Assembly: GCA_964541225.1 (NCBI GenBank)
Contig: CAZIPN010000006.1
Span: 13,497 to 77,496, forward strand
DNA: 64,000 nt
DNA from: CAZIPN01 sp964541225
GTDB lineage: Bacteria > Actinomycetota > Coriobacteriia > Anaerosomatales > JAAXUF01
Reading direction: 5' to 3'
Both the position numbers and the translations under genes were made by a program. Within the stretch, counting starts at the first letter, position 1, and each line of letters begins with the position of its first letter. The notes beneath the pieces are model-generated. The model was not told the DNA's origin. It did not search any database and saw only the letters and a list, made by a program, of their open reading frames with translations. Of the stretch, positions 43,207-52,110 are shown in pieces.

Positions 43207-45603
43207 ATGGAGGTGAGCACAATTCGCCCGCGCTGGAAGAAGGTCTACCGCGACCTTCTTGCCCACAAGGCACGGACCATCCTTGTGGTTCTATCAATCG
43301 CCGTCGGCATCGTTGCCGTGGCGGTGATGATGGGTGGGCGCGAAGTGCTCATTCGTTCGTTGGACACGGGTTTCCCGGCAACCAAGCCCCCGGCAGTCAC
43401 GTACCTCACGACCGCGTTCGATAGCCATCTTGTTCGCGCGGTTGCACGGGATTCCGAGGTTGCGGGAGCTGAAGGTCGTCGCAGTGTCGACATCAGCTTC
43501 CGCGTCAATGGGGGGCCGTGGACGAACATCACGCTGTATGCGCTGGAGGACTATCGAAACCAGACGGTCGGGAAGATCTCGCTTCTTGACGGAGCGAGGT
43601 GGCCAAAGAAGGGTCAACTTGTCGTCGAGAAGGGCTCCGTGGAGTTCGCGGGGGTCCGTCAGGGCGACACCGTCGAGTTCGAGACTTCGAACACGAAGCA
43701 CCCAGTCCTAACCGTGAGTGGTGTTGCCCACGATCTGAACTCCGTTGTGCCGATGATGACCGGTCGAGCGGTTGGCTACATCAGCTGGGATGAGTTGTCC
43801 GATTTCGATGAGCCGCAGACCTATAACGAGCTCGATGTCATAGAGCGAGGGGATCCCGCTTCACTTGCTCAGGCAACGGCGTTTGGGGCCCGTCTGCGCG
43901 ATGACATCATTGAGCCCCAAGGTATCGTTGTGCTGCGGATGCTGGCGCACGAGCCAGGCGTGCAGAGCATGGCTGACATCTTCAAGGCCGTGAGCATGCT
44001 GCTGGTTGTGGTCGGCGCGATGACATTGATGCTCTCGGGCTTTCTAGTAGTCAACACCATTGGCTCGCTGGTCACGCAGCAGATGAGGCAACTCGGTGTG
44101 ATGAAAGCCGTCGGAGCTCGACGGACGCAGTTGGCGATGATGTTCTTCGCTATGGTGTTGGTCTACGGCGTGCTTGCTCTTGTGTTAGCGGTCCCGCTCG
44201 GTCAGCTCGGCTCGAACTGGTTCGCAAATTTCGGCGCCGCACAACTCGACTTTCTTGTGCACGACTATCATGTGCCGGCCGCGGTTCTCGCGATTGAACT
44301 CTCCGTCGGACTGCTGGTTCCGGTGCTTGCGGCGACGTTTCCCGTGATCAGCGGGATGAACATGTCAGTGCGTCACGCGCTCTACAGTTCATCGGGCGTC
44401 TCGGCCGAGTTCGGTGAGGGCGTCTTCGACAGAATGCTCGGCAGGCTGCGTGGCATTCCCCGGCCGGTGGCGCTTGCTCTTCGCAACACCTTCTTGCGCA
44501 AAGGCAGACTCCTGCTGACACTCATCACGCTCACACTTGCGGCAGGAGTCTTCATGGCAGTGGCAAGTGTGCAGACGTCAATCGGATACACGGTTCAGCG
44601 GGTTGGACAGTATCGTGCGATGGACATCTGGGCCGACCTGTATCCACCGCAATCTGCTGTCGATGCGCAAGCCGAGGCTCGTCGTGTCCCCGGTGTGACC
44701 GGGGCGGAGGGCTGGATGCTGCGCTCGGCGGTGAGACTGCGACCCGACCGGAGCGAGTCGGATGTCCTCAACATCTATGGCCTGCCGACAAACACGAAGT
44801 ACCTGCATCCCGAGATCGTCTCGGGTCGCTGGCTTGTGCCCGGGGACACTTCGTCGATCGTGCTGGATGACACGGCTCTCAAGAATGAGCCGGACATCGC
44901 GGTGGGCAGTCTGATCACCCTCAAGATACGCAACGTGAAGCAGGTCTTTCGGGTCGTCGGGCTGACGAGGGGCGGGCTGATGAGCAAGTTCGGCTATGTG
45001 AATCGCGAGTACCTCGACTCGCGGCTCGGGGCGGGGGGAACCATCGACACGCTGATGGTGGGGACATCGAAGCATGATGCCGATTCGCAGACTGCCATCG
45101 CGAGGCGGCTTTCCGATGACTTCTCGGCGAGGCAAATGACGGTGACCGACACGATGACACAGCAGACGCTGCAGAAGACCATCGCCGATTCACTCAATAT
45201 CATCGTCGTTTTCCTCGTCATCATGGCCGCGCTGCTTGCCGCGGTGGGGGGTATCGGTCTCTCGGGAACGATGAGCATCAATGTTCTTGAGTCAACGCGC
45301 GAGATCGGCGTCATGCGTGCCGTGGGTGCCTCCAACGCTTCGATCTACCAGATATTCATCACCGAAGGCGTGGTTGTTGGGCTTGTGAGCTGGGCATTCG
45401 GTGTGATCGTGAGCCTGCCCCTCGCGATTCTGCTCACCAACTCGCTGAGTGACGCCCTCGGTTTTCGGCTGTCGTTTGCCTACTCACCATTGGGTGTCGC
45501 CGCATGGTTGTGCTTCGTGATCGTTATCTCGGTGGGAGCCAGTCTGTTGCCCGCGCGTAGAGCGGCGGGCGTGAGCGTGGCCGAGGCAATCGCGTACGAA
45601 TAG
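43207..45603 (+). CDS. ABC transporter permease of the MacB/FtsX (LolC-like) type, no adjacent ATPase
   Basis: Permease of 798 residues in two halves. Each half has a helix, a MacB-type extracytoplasmic core domain and an FtsX domain of three helices (about 255-385 and 665-795). The first FtsX half contains VTQQMRQLGVMKAVGARRTQ and the second ESTREIGVMRAVGASNAS, the conserved coupling loops that touch the ATPase. No ATPase is encoded nearby. Such ten-helix proteins move lipoproteins, lipids or peptides or act in mechanotransmission. Start uncertain: the ggaggtga motif lies within the first codons of the ATG chosen, so a later codon (GTG 43213 or ATT 43222) might be used. Confidence 0.88.
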   Translation: MEVSTIRPRWKKVYRDLLAHKARTILVVLSIAVGIVAVAVMMGGREVLIRSLDTGFPATKPPAVTYLTTAFDSHLVRAVARDSEVAGAEGRRSVDISFRVNGGPWTNITLYALEDYRNQTVGKISLLDGARWPKKGQLVVEKGSVEFAGVRQGDTVEFETSNTKHPVLTVSGVAHDLNSVVPMMTGRAVGYISWDELSDFDEPQTYNELDVIERGDPASLAQATAFGARLRDDIIEPQGIVVLRMLAHEPGVQSMADIFKAVSMLLVVVGAMTLMLSGFLVVNTIGSLVTQQMRQLGVMKAVGARRTQLAMMFFAMVLVYGVLALVLAVPLGQLGSNWFANFGAAQLDFLVHDYHVPAAVLAIELSVGLLVPVLAATFPVISGMNMSVRHALYSSSGVSAEFGEGVFDRMLGRLRGIPRPVALALRNTFLRKGRLLLTLITLTLAAGVFMAVASVQTSIGYTVQRVGQYRAMDIWADLYPPQSAVDAQAEARRVPGVTGAEGWMLRSAVRLRPDRSESDVLNIYGLPTNTKYLHPEIVSGRWLVPGDTSSIVLDDTALKNEPDIAVGSLITLKIRNVKQVFRVVGLTRGGLMSKFGYVNREYLDSRLGAGGTIDTLMVGTSKHDADSQTAIARRLSDDFSARQMTVTDTMTQQTLQKTIADSLNIIVVFLVIMAALLAAVGGIGLSGTMSINVLESTREIGVMRAVGASNASIYQIFITEGVVVGLVSWAFGVIVSLPLAILLTNSLSDALGFRLSFAYSPLGVAAWLCFVIVISVGASLLPARRAAGVSVAEAIAYE

Positions 45604-45859
45604 GGAATAGAGCACCTGGTCACTGGGTCGTTGGGGCGCGACTCGGACCTCTTCTTGGGCGCATCGCCACGAACCAACCTCGCGGCCGTCCACCCAACGC
45701 CCCCCGGACATCGCCGGTGGCTCTCATGTTGGCGTGATTTTCGGCCGAAAGAGAGGGTACAAGCGGAAGGCGCGGGCCTTTCGCCGGGCGACTCGACTAT
45801 CGGCGCAAGCGCGCGACGTGCGATCATGGCTTGCGACCGACACAGGGAGACTGGGAGAA

Positions 45860-47038
45860 ATGACGCATAGCAGTTCAGACCGCAGCATGGATGTTGCGAT
45901 GGGCCTTGGCGCCCCCGACGATCCAATCGACGTGACGGTCATCCTTCCAGCCTTTGACGAGCAAGACAGTGTCGAGAACGTCTACAAGCGTGTAGTGGAC
46001 ACCATGGAGGGATCCGGCTACTCGTTCGAAATCCTCTTTGTGGACGACGGATCAACCGATGCGACGTGGTCTCACATCAGCGATCTTGCTGTTCGGGACT
46101 GCCGAGTGCGCGCTGTGCGGCATCGCCGCAACTTCGGCAAGGCGAGTGCTTTGGCAAATGGCTTCCAGTACGCGCGTGGCGACATCATGGTCATGTCGGA
46201 CGCGGACATGCAGGATGACGCGACTGACATCCTGCGGCTGATTCGCAAGATAGAGGAAGGCTATGACGTCGTCACGGCGTACAGAGTCGTCCGTCGAGAC
46301 CCGTTGTCAAAGCGCCTGCCATCGAAGTTCTTCAACTTCTTCGTTCGGACTGCGACTGGAATTCAGCTCCACGACATGAACGCCGGACTCAAGGCGTTTC
46401 GCTACCAAGCGGCAGAAGACCTGGTGCGCTACGGCTATGGCGAGCTACACAGGTTCTTTGTGGTCCTTGCTGCGCGCCGCGGCTATCGGGTTGCCGAGGT
46501 CCCTGTTGAGAGTCAGCACCGCACAACCGGCAAGTCGAAGTACGGGGTGGAGCGCTACATGCGCGGTGCCCTCGACTTCCTGACGGTGTTCTTCCTCTCC
46601 GGCTACGCCGAACGGCCGCTGCATCTACTGGGTGGCACGGGAGTTGGTCTGGGTCTGCTCGGCACGACCCTTTTCGGCTGCCTCGGGATCTTCTCACTGA
46701 TCGCACGCCAGAACGCCTTTGGCGGACCCCTGATGATCGTGGCATCTCTGCTGATTCTGACCGGAGTCCAGTTGCTGGTGGCAGGCCTTGTCGCCGAGAT
46801 GATCAACAACCTCGAGCGCTCCAACACGGGTCGCTCGAAGATCGCCGAGGTGCTGCGAATCGACCGGCGCTCCTCGCTCGTTCTTGCACCAGGTGTGCAG
46901 GTTGAGCGGCGCCAAGGAGTCCGCGGACAAGTTCCTGGCGGGATGCCCGAGCCCGCGCGCGTTGTCGCGCCTGCACCGTACGTGGAACGCAGAAGGGGAG
47001 CTCGCGCCGCCGCTTCGGTTGAACCCGAGAGTCACTAG
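45860..47038 (+). CDS. GT2 family glycosyltransferase (DPM1/GtrB-like)
   Basis: Probable polyprenyl-phosphate glycosyltransferase of 392 residues. The GT-A domain has VILPAFDEQDSVENV, FVDDGSTDATW, NFGKASALANGF and MSDADMQDDA (DxD and the following acidic residues). Two C-terminal helices (about 250-315) resemble GtrB, which loads a sugar on undecaprenyl phosphate. A basic, Arg/Pro-rich tail of about 75 residues is extra. It would supply a lipid-linked sugar donor such as that needed by the GT39-like enzyme at 53550. ATG at 45860 after aggga/gggaga boxes. First gene of the polysaccharide locus. Confidence 0.88.
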   Translation: MTHSSSDRSMDVAMGLGAPDDPIDVTVILPAFDEQDSVENVYKRVVDTMEGSGYSFEILFVDDGSTDATWSHISDLAVRDCRVRAVRHRRNFGKASALANGFQYARGDIMVMSDADMQDDATDILRLIRKIEEGYDVVTAYRVVRRDPLSKRLPSKFFNFFVRTATGIQLHDMNAGLKAFRYQAAEDLVRYGYGELHRFFVVLAARRGYRVAEVPVESQHRTTGKSKYGVERYMRGALDFLTVFFLSGYAERPLHLLGGTGVGLGLLGTTLFGCLGIFSLIARQNAFGGPLMIVASLLILTGVQLLVAGLVAEMINNLERSNTGRSKIAEVLRIDRRSSLVLAPGVQVERRQGVRGQVPGGMPEPARVVAPAPYVERRRGARAAASVEPESH

Positions 47039-47051
47039 AAGGCCCTATTCG

Positions 47052-47096
47052 ACGGCGCCGTTTCGGGAGGGATCCCAAGCGGCGCCGTTGTTGTTG
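47052..47096 (+). terminator. terminator after the GtrB-like gene
   Basis: ACGGCGCCG (47052-47060) pairs perfectly with CGGCGCCGT (47080-47088); the tail tgttgttg follows. The loop of 19 bases contains a small gggatccc palindrome. It also lies just downstream of the convergent gene ending at 47120. Confidence 0.6.
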
Positions 47097-47119
47097 CGGT
47101 GGCTGCGGGGGTGTGATCG

Positions 47120-48187
47120 CTAGCCGAGGGCGGTTATTGCCGCTGCGAGGCGACGCTTCAGGCTTGCGGCCGTTGCGAGGAAGCGGCCAGCTGGTCCTTC
47201 ACTGACGAAGGTGACGAGTGGCTCTTCGTCGTGTGTCCAGAAGTACTTGTAGGCTTCACTGCCCCAGCAGAAGTCGAATGCCTCAAGGCCCAGCTGGTAG
47301 CTGTATTCGATGAGTCTGCGGACCAGCAACTTGCCTGGCGCAAACTGGGAGTATCCCTCGTCGAACGCAGTCACCAGGTAGTACATCCTCTCGCCAAAGA
47401 GGCACTGGAGGGAACCTGCAATTAGGCGACCATCCAGGGTGAGTGCTGCCACGCTCGGGCCTCCGCTGTGTCGCGCATGCTCGATTCGAAACGTCTCATA
47501 ACAGGGATCGAAGATCGGGGCGCCGAGTGGACGACTCGCAAACCGCAGCCTCTGCAATCTGAGTACTTCCGCGACGCTTGCCTCGAATCCCGCGTCCTCG
47601 GCGTTCATGACGCGAAAGTCAACTTCGCCTGCGCGCTCGAGCCGGTTCTCGAAGTTTGCCAGATTGTGTCGGCGCTTCTTGCCGAGGGACTTGATGTAGT
47701 CCGCGAAGGTGCCCACCAACTGCAAGTAGGGGGCGGAATCCCTCTTGAACTCGTGCATGTTGCTTTCGAGTGCGTCGTAGCATACGGCGTCCAGACGGAC
47801 GTTGGGGAGATAGAGGAACGCTCCGCGCGCGTGAGCTCGCGCTCGCGCCATTGCCGTGCGCATGAACTGCTCGGCAGTGACGCCAGCTCGCTGTGCGTCG
47901 AAGAGGATGTCGCCGTAGTCAAGCATATGCGGACCACCGAGCCAGGTGAGCAGCAGCGTGGCCCCTTCACGCACGATGCACAGAGGCAGCAGCGCTACGG
48001 TGTCACCCTCCTGCTCGTACGTCACGACTACGGGGGTGGCGCCCTTGTCGGCGCCGACGGTGTCCATCCATGACCGCGCGAAGCCGGTTGTCTGGAACAC
48101 GTGTCCAGGGCAGCGCTCGGCAAGCGATTCCCACGCGGGGAAGACGCTGTCCAGGGCTTTGCGACCAACATGGACTGAATAGGGCAC
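47120..48187 (-). CDS. GNAT-fold acyltransferase, BcsL/CelD-like (Acetyltransf_6 type)
   Basis: Protein of 355 residues. The VFQTTGFARSWMDTVG start, KSLGKKRRHNLANFENRL basic helix and a C-terminal half with VAALTLDGRLIAGSLQC, YYLVTAFDEGYSQFAPGKLL and FCWGSEAYKYFW are typical of BcsL/CelD-like proteins found in exopolysaccharide clusters. They are related to FemAB-type double GNAT folds. It probably acylates a polysaccharide or its lipid-linked precursor. It is clearly paralogous to the protein of 50854-51969; the two bracket this minus-strand block. Last gene of the block, 104 bases after the GT2 gene. Confidence 0.8.
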   Translation of the reverse strand: MPYSVHVGRKALDSVFPAWESLAERCPGHVFQTTGFARSWMDTVGADKGATPVVVTYEQEGDTVALLPLCIVREGATLLLTWLGGPHMLDYGDILFDAQRAGVTAEQFMRTAMARARAHARGAFLYLPNVRLDAVCYDALESNMHEFKRDSAPYLQLVGTFADYIKSLGKKRRHNLANFENRLERAGEVDFRVMNAEDAGFEASVAEVLRLQRLRFASRPLGAPIFDPCYETFRIEHARHSGGPSVAALTLDGRLIAGSLQCLFGERMYYLVTAFDEGYSQFAPGKLLVRRLIEYSYQLGLEAFDFCWGSEAYKYFWTHDEEPLVTFVSEGPAGRFLATAASLKRRLAAAITALG

Positions 48188-48291
48188 GCGGCGCTCCGAT
48201 TCGCTGGTGCGCAGTACACACTCAGATAATCGGCGCGGAGGACCTGCAGCCTTAGGGCGCGAGTGAAGTGATTTGTAGCGATCGCGGGTGT

Positions 48292-49197
48292 TCAGCCGGG
48301 CTGTTCGTCACCGGGAGGGCGTGTCGGTGACACCATCTCGGCGAGGAAGCCAATCTGCTGGAGGGCGACGTTTAACACGAGCAGTGGGACGATCAAGACA
48401 AGTTTGGGATCGCGGGCGTTCTGACGCAGGATTCTGCCGAAACTCGCAAGCCGATTGCTCACCAGGCCACCGACCGCCGTGACTTTGCGTGCGATCTGCG
48501 CCTTTGCGCGTCCGCGCACGAACGACCACCGCATGAACTCCCCCAGGCTTGTTCGAGCCGGATGCACGATCGTTGCCGAGGACACGAACACGACTCGTTT
48601 GCCGGCGGCCTCGAAGCGCGCCGCCAACTCCGTGTCCTCACCGCCGAGGGTCATGGCCTCATCGAAGCCGCCGAGTTCGCGCACGGTCTTCACGCGCAGG
48701 GCGGAGTTGCCCACCGAGATGTTGGTTGTTGATCCATCGTCGGCTACCGGGAACATTGTCTCGTAGCCGGCGCTTCCACCGGCGGGAAAGCCGAGCGCTG
48801 AGATCGAGTCGCCGAGAAGTCCTGCCGGAGGAATGCGGATACTGCCCACCGCGCCGTCCACGTGCGGATCCTCGAGGGCGGCGAGGAGCCTGGTCATCCA
48901 GCCGGGCTCGGGCATGCAGTCATCGTCGGCACCGAACATGATGTCGCAGTTCACGGCATCGAGCACGCGATTGCGGTTGTAGCCGAGTCCGCGCCTGGCG
49001 GGCAACGCAAGCCACCGCACGCCGTTCTCGTCCCTCGTCTCGCTGACATCGATGGCGCCCGGCGTCTCCACACCAACAATGATCTCGCGCGGTGGTCCTT
49101 CGAGGAGCTGCAGCTCGGCGACAAGCCGATCGAGTTCGGGGATCCGCCGACGGGCGATGACGCCGACGGCAACGTGCTCTGTCAAACCTTCAGTCAC
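48292..49197 (-). CDS. GT2 family glycosyltransferase
   Basis: Transferase of 301 residues with a GT-A fold. It opens with VGVIARRRIPELDRLV, and GYNRNRVLDAVNCDIMFGADDDCMPEPGW carries the DxD-type metal motif GADDD. The acceptor-site block LGGFDEAMTLGGEDTELAARF has the ED catalytic acid. A C-terminal hydrophobic helix (about 262-285) anchors it. The GTG start at 49197 overlaps the deacetylase stop (GTGA) and follows an aggag box. Donor and acceptor sugars unknown. Confidence 0.85.
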   Translation of the reverse strand: MTEGLTEHVAVGVIARRRIPELDRLVAELQLLEGPPREIIVGVETPGAIDVSETRDENGVRWLALPARRGLGYNRNRVLDAVNCDIMFGADDDCMPEPGWMTRLLAALEDPHVDGAVGSIRIPPAGLLGDSISALGFPAGGSAGYETMFPVADDGSTTNISVGNSALRVKTVRELGGFDEAMTLGGEDTELAARFEAAGKRVVFVSSATIVHPARTSLGEFMRWSFVRGRAKAQIARKVTAVGGLVSNRLASFGRILRQNARDPKLVLIVPLLVLNVALQQIGFLAEMVSPTRPPGDEQPG

Positions 49198-49967
49198 GAA
49201 CGTCTCCTGCCGAGAACTGCAGCGGCCGCGTCGAAAGTGTCGAAATACCTGCCCGAAAGCTTGAGCCAACGCATGGGCGCCGCATCTGTGCCGTAGATTG
49301 GGATGCGCCGCACCTCGTAGCGGTCCCTGCCGCCCCACGTGACGCTGAGGGCAGCATCGAAGCCCGCCTCGGCAATAGCGCGCTTGGCCTCAGGCGAGTG
49401 CCAGCCAAACGGCAGCGCGAGGTATCGGGGTGAGAAACCATGTTCGTGCAGTGCGTTCATCGATGCCTTCGAATCAGCGAGCGCGTCATCATATTCCGTC
49501 TTGTTCATCGGCAGATGGCGGTGCCCATGTGATTGGATTGACACGCCAGCCTCGGCAGCCTCGGCAAGCTGCTCCCACGTCATGATCGCCTCAGGCGGGT
49601 CGGTCGCGATTGCGTCTCGGTCACCTGGTGATTCACCCTGGCTCCACGCGTTGTCCTTGCCGACAAACGCCGTCGGCACGAAAAGCGTCGTCTGGGCTAG
49701 CAGGTTCAGCCGACGCAACACCGGGATGGCCAGCGTGTAGAAGCTCTCAAGCGCGTCGTCGAAGGTGATGGTGAACGTCTTCGGGGCGGCGCTACCGCTG
49801 CCGAACGGTCCTGCGGCGAGTGCAGTCTCGAGCGTGAGTGGCTTGTAGCCAGAGTGCAGCATGCGGTCGAGCCTGGCTTCGAACGACGTGGCGTCGAGCG
49901 TGTATCGGCTCGGCGCGTGAGTCACGATGTGGTGGTATGCGAGGATGAGTGGCCAGTCGCTGCTCAT
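49194..49967 (-). CDS. polysaccharide deacetylase (NodB-like, CE4)
   Basis: Probable N-deacetylase of 257 residues. The core NodB motifs are TITFDDALESFY (motif 1; TFDDA instead of the common TFDDG) and SIQSHGHRHLP (motif 2 with both metal histidines), followed by LALPFGWHSPEAKRA. No signal peptide or transmembrane segment is visible, which suggests cytoplasmic action on a precursor, or non-classical export. It would remove acetyl groups from an amino sugar, opposite in effect to the acyltransferases of the same block. It overlaps the next GT2 gene by GTGA. Confidence 0.87.
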   Translation of the reverse strand: MSSDWPLILAYHHIVTHAPSRYTLDATSFEARLDRMLHSGYKPLTLETALAAGPFGSGSAAPKTFTITFDDALESFYTLAIPVLRRLNLLAQTTLFVPTAFVGKDNAWSQGESPGDRDAIATDPPEAIMTWEQLAEAAEAGVSIQSHGHRHLPMNKTEYDDALADSKASMNALHEHGFSPRYLALPFGWHSPEAKRAIAEAGFDAALSVTWGGRDRYEVRRIPIYGTDAAPMRWLKLSGRYFDTFDAAAAVLGRRRS

Positions 49968-49975
49968 CGGCGTTC

Positions 49976-50857
49976 CTAATACCAGGTCCGCGACGAGAGC
50001 GCGGTCAGCCGACGCACCGTCGCGCGGTCTAGCACGCGGCCGTCTTGGCGCAGAGCCCGCCACTCGCTGAGCGCCTCGCGGGCGGCCCTCCACGTGGGGC
50101 GCACATGGCCGTTGCGCGCGGCCTGCAGCAGGCTGTTGCCGATCCACAGCGTTGCATGGGTCTGCGCGTAGGGCGCAGGGAGGTAGCGCGCCGAAAGTCG
50201 GACGTGGCTGCGCACGTAGTTGGCTTCGCGATCGTCGCGGTTGGTCGTGCTCGGGATCGCCTCATGGGCCACACGCACCGAGGTGGTGAAGCGCACACGA
50301 TATCCTGCGGCTGCGAGTCGAAACGAAATGTCGGCCTCCTCGGCGGCGTAGCGTGTGTCGGACGGAAAGCCGCCCACTTCGCGTAGCGCAGAGATCCGCA
50401 GCGCCGCTGCCCCGCCGAGAAAGTACCCCAGCTCCTCGTTCTCAGTCGGCATGCGCTTGTCTCGGCGAGGAATCTCGCGCTGGCGGATGGAGCCATCCGG
50501 CGCTTCGACCTGGAAGCACAGCGCGCCGAGATCGGGCATCGACTCGAAACGCTCTGCGATCCGCTGGCCGGCGTCATGACCGATGAAGTACGCGTCGTCG
50601 TCAAGGCTCACGAGGATGTCGCCGTGCGCGGCATCAAGCCCGACAGCTCGCGCTCCGCCGACACCGAGGGAACGCTCGTTGCGGATGACTCGCACGTGAG
50701 GGAAATCGGTCGCCAGCACTGCTGGCGTGTCGTCGGCCGATGCATCGTCGACGACGATGATCTCGACGTCGGGGTAGGTGAGTGCCTCGGCACTGCGAAT
50801 CGCTCGGCCAACCACGTTGCCGCGGTTCTGTGTGGCGATCAACACGGACAGCATCAT
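49976..50857 (-). CDS. GT2 family glycosyltransferase
   Basis: Transferase of 293 residues with a classic GT-A start: LSVLIATQNRGNVVGRAIRS, EIIVVDDASADDTP, GGARAVGLDAAHGDILVSLDDDAYF (DxD) and GYFLGGAAALRISALREVGGF followed by EEADISFRLAAAGYRV (catalytic acid). No transmembrane segment. The first of two adjacent ATG codons overlaps the TGA of the acyltransferase gene, so translation is coupled. Sugar specificity unknown. Confidence 0.87.
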   Translation of the reverse strand: MMLSVLIATQNRGNVVGRAIRSAEALTYPDVEIIVVDDASADDTPAVLATDFPHVRVIRNERSLGVGGARAVGLDAAHGDILVSLDDDAYFIGHDAGQRIAERFESMPDLGALCFQVEAPDGSIRQREIPRRDKRMPTENEELGYFLGGAAALRISALREVGGFPSDTRYAAEEADISFRLAAAGYRVRFTTSVRVAHEAIPSTTNRDDREANYVRSHVRLSARYLPAPYAQTHATLWIGNSLLQAARNGHVRPTWRAAREALSEWRALRQDGRVLDRATVRRLTALSSRTWY

Positions 50858-51969
50858 GGATGGCTGCCCGCCGAAGTAGAGGGAGCGCGCAAGCTGATGC
50901 TGGCGATTCCCCGCCCTCGCCAGTTGGCGAGTCTGCGGCGTAGACCAGCGGCTCTCATCAACAGCCGGCCTCGGGCGTGATTGCGCACGAACGTCGTCAT
51001 TCCCACATCGAGGTCCGTCCATAGGTACTTGTAGGGCTCGTCACCCCAGCCCATGTCCAGAATGCGGATACCCCTCTCGGAACAGTCCTTGATGAGATAG
51101 GCGACGAGCACGAGACCGGGCGAGAACGAAGCTGCTCCAGGATCGAAAGCAGTGATCATGCCGTAGAGTCGCCCGTTGCGCAGGCAGTTCACGTCAGAGG
51201 CAATCGTCTTGCCGTCAAGGACGAGGCGCGACACTCTCACACCCGGCTGGTCGCGCACTTGCGCTCGACGGAATTCCTCGTGTCCTGGCAGGTACAGGTC
51301 CGCTCTGCCGCGCTGTCCTTTGTGGCGCGCCTTCTTTCTGTCGATGATCCATGTGAGCGCGTCGTCGATACCTGGGCTGTTCCTGTCGAGAGTCTCGAGG
51401 GAGACCGATCCAGCCGCACGCACGTTGCGGATCTTGCGCCGAAGCGTCTTGGCGCTCTTGCCCCTGCCGAGCGACGCGAGGTAGTCGTCGAAACTCCCAG
51501 GAATCTCGACGTACGGTGCCCTGCTGCGCTTGTACGGGATCATCGACGCGTTCAACGCCGGGTAGGCGACTGCATCATCGCGCACGTTCGTGAGATAGAA
51601 GAACGCTCCGTGCGAGTGTTGGAGCAGGAGTTCCAGTGCATCGCGGACGAAACTCTCGGGGGAGATATTTGCCGATGAGTCCCACAAGATATCGCCGTAG
51701 TCCTGCAGCATTGGGGCACTCAGCCACGTCAGGAGCTTGATGGGACCGTATGGCACGATGCACGCTGGAAAGATCCCAAGCGTGTTGCCGCTCTCTTCGT
51801 AGGTGACGAGAAGCGGGATAGCGCCAGACCGCGATCCGACTGTGTCGAACCACAGCCGCCCGAACGCATACGTTTGGAACACATGCACTGGAACTCGCTC
51901 TTCGAGCTGCTCCCATGCAGCCTGGATGGCGCGCAATCCCTCTGAGCCTGAGAGTAGTGTGTACGCCAC
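50854..51969 (-). CDS. GNAT-fold acyltransferase, BcsL/CelD-like
   Basis: First gene of the minus-strand polysaccharide block, 371 residues. It is paralogous to 47120-48187: both share HVFQTxxFxRxWxDTVG near residue 30, LQDYGDILWD/LDYGDILFD, a basic linker (SLGRGKSAKTLRRKIRNV) and WGDEPYKYLW/WGSEAYKYFW at the end. It is a likely acyltransferase acting on polysaccharide intermediates. GTG at 51969 is chosen because it follows a ggag box and aligns with its paralogue's start; a TTG at 52005 is possible. Divergent from the flippase, with a candidate TATCAT/TATGAT box pair near 52007-52015 in the gap. Confidence 0.8.
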   Translation of the reverse strand: MAYTLLSGSEGLRAIQAAWEQLEERVPVHVFQTYAFGRLWFDTVGSRSGAIPLLVTYEESGNTLGIFPACIVPYGPIKLLTWLSAPMLQDYGDILWDSSANISPESFVRDALELLLQHSHGAFFYLTNVRDDAVAYPALNASMIPYKRSRAPYVEIPGSFDDYLASLGRGKSAKTLRRKIRNVRAAGSVSLETLDRNSPGIDDALTWIIDRKKARHKGQRGRADLYLPGHEEFRRAQVRDQPGVRVSRLVLDGKTIASDVNCLRNGRLYGMITAFDPGAASFSPGLVLVAYLIKDCSERGIRILDMGWGDEPYKYLWTDLDVGMTTFVRNHARGRLLMRAAGLRRRLANWRGRGIASISLRAPSTSAGSHP

Positions 51970-52110
51970 GTCACTCCGTTCTGCTGCAGGTAGGGCTCCG
52001 GCCAACTATGATATCGGATGGCTTCGCCGCACAGACAATCCACCCAGTTCGTGCTCGGGGCATGAGTGTTTGCGGACAGCCGCTCGACGATGCCAGGAAG
52101 GAGTGACCGC

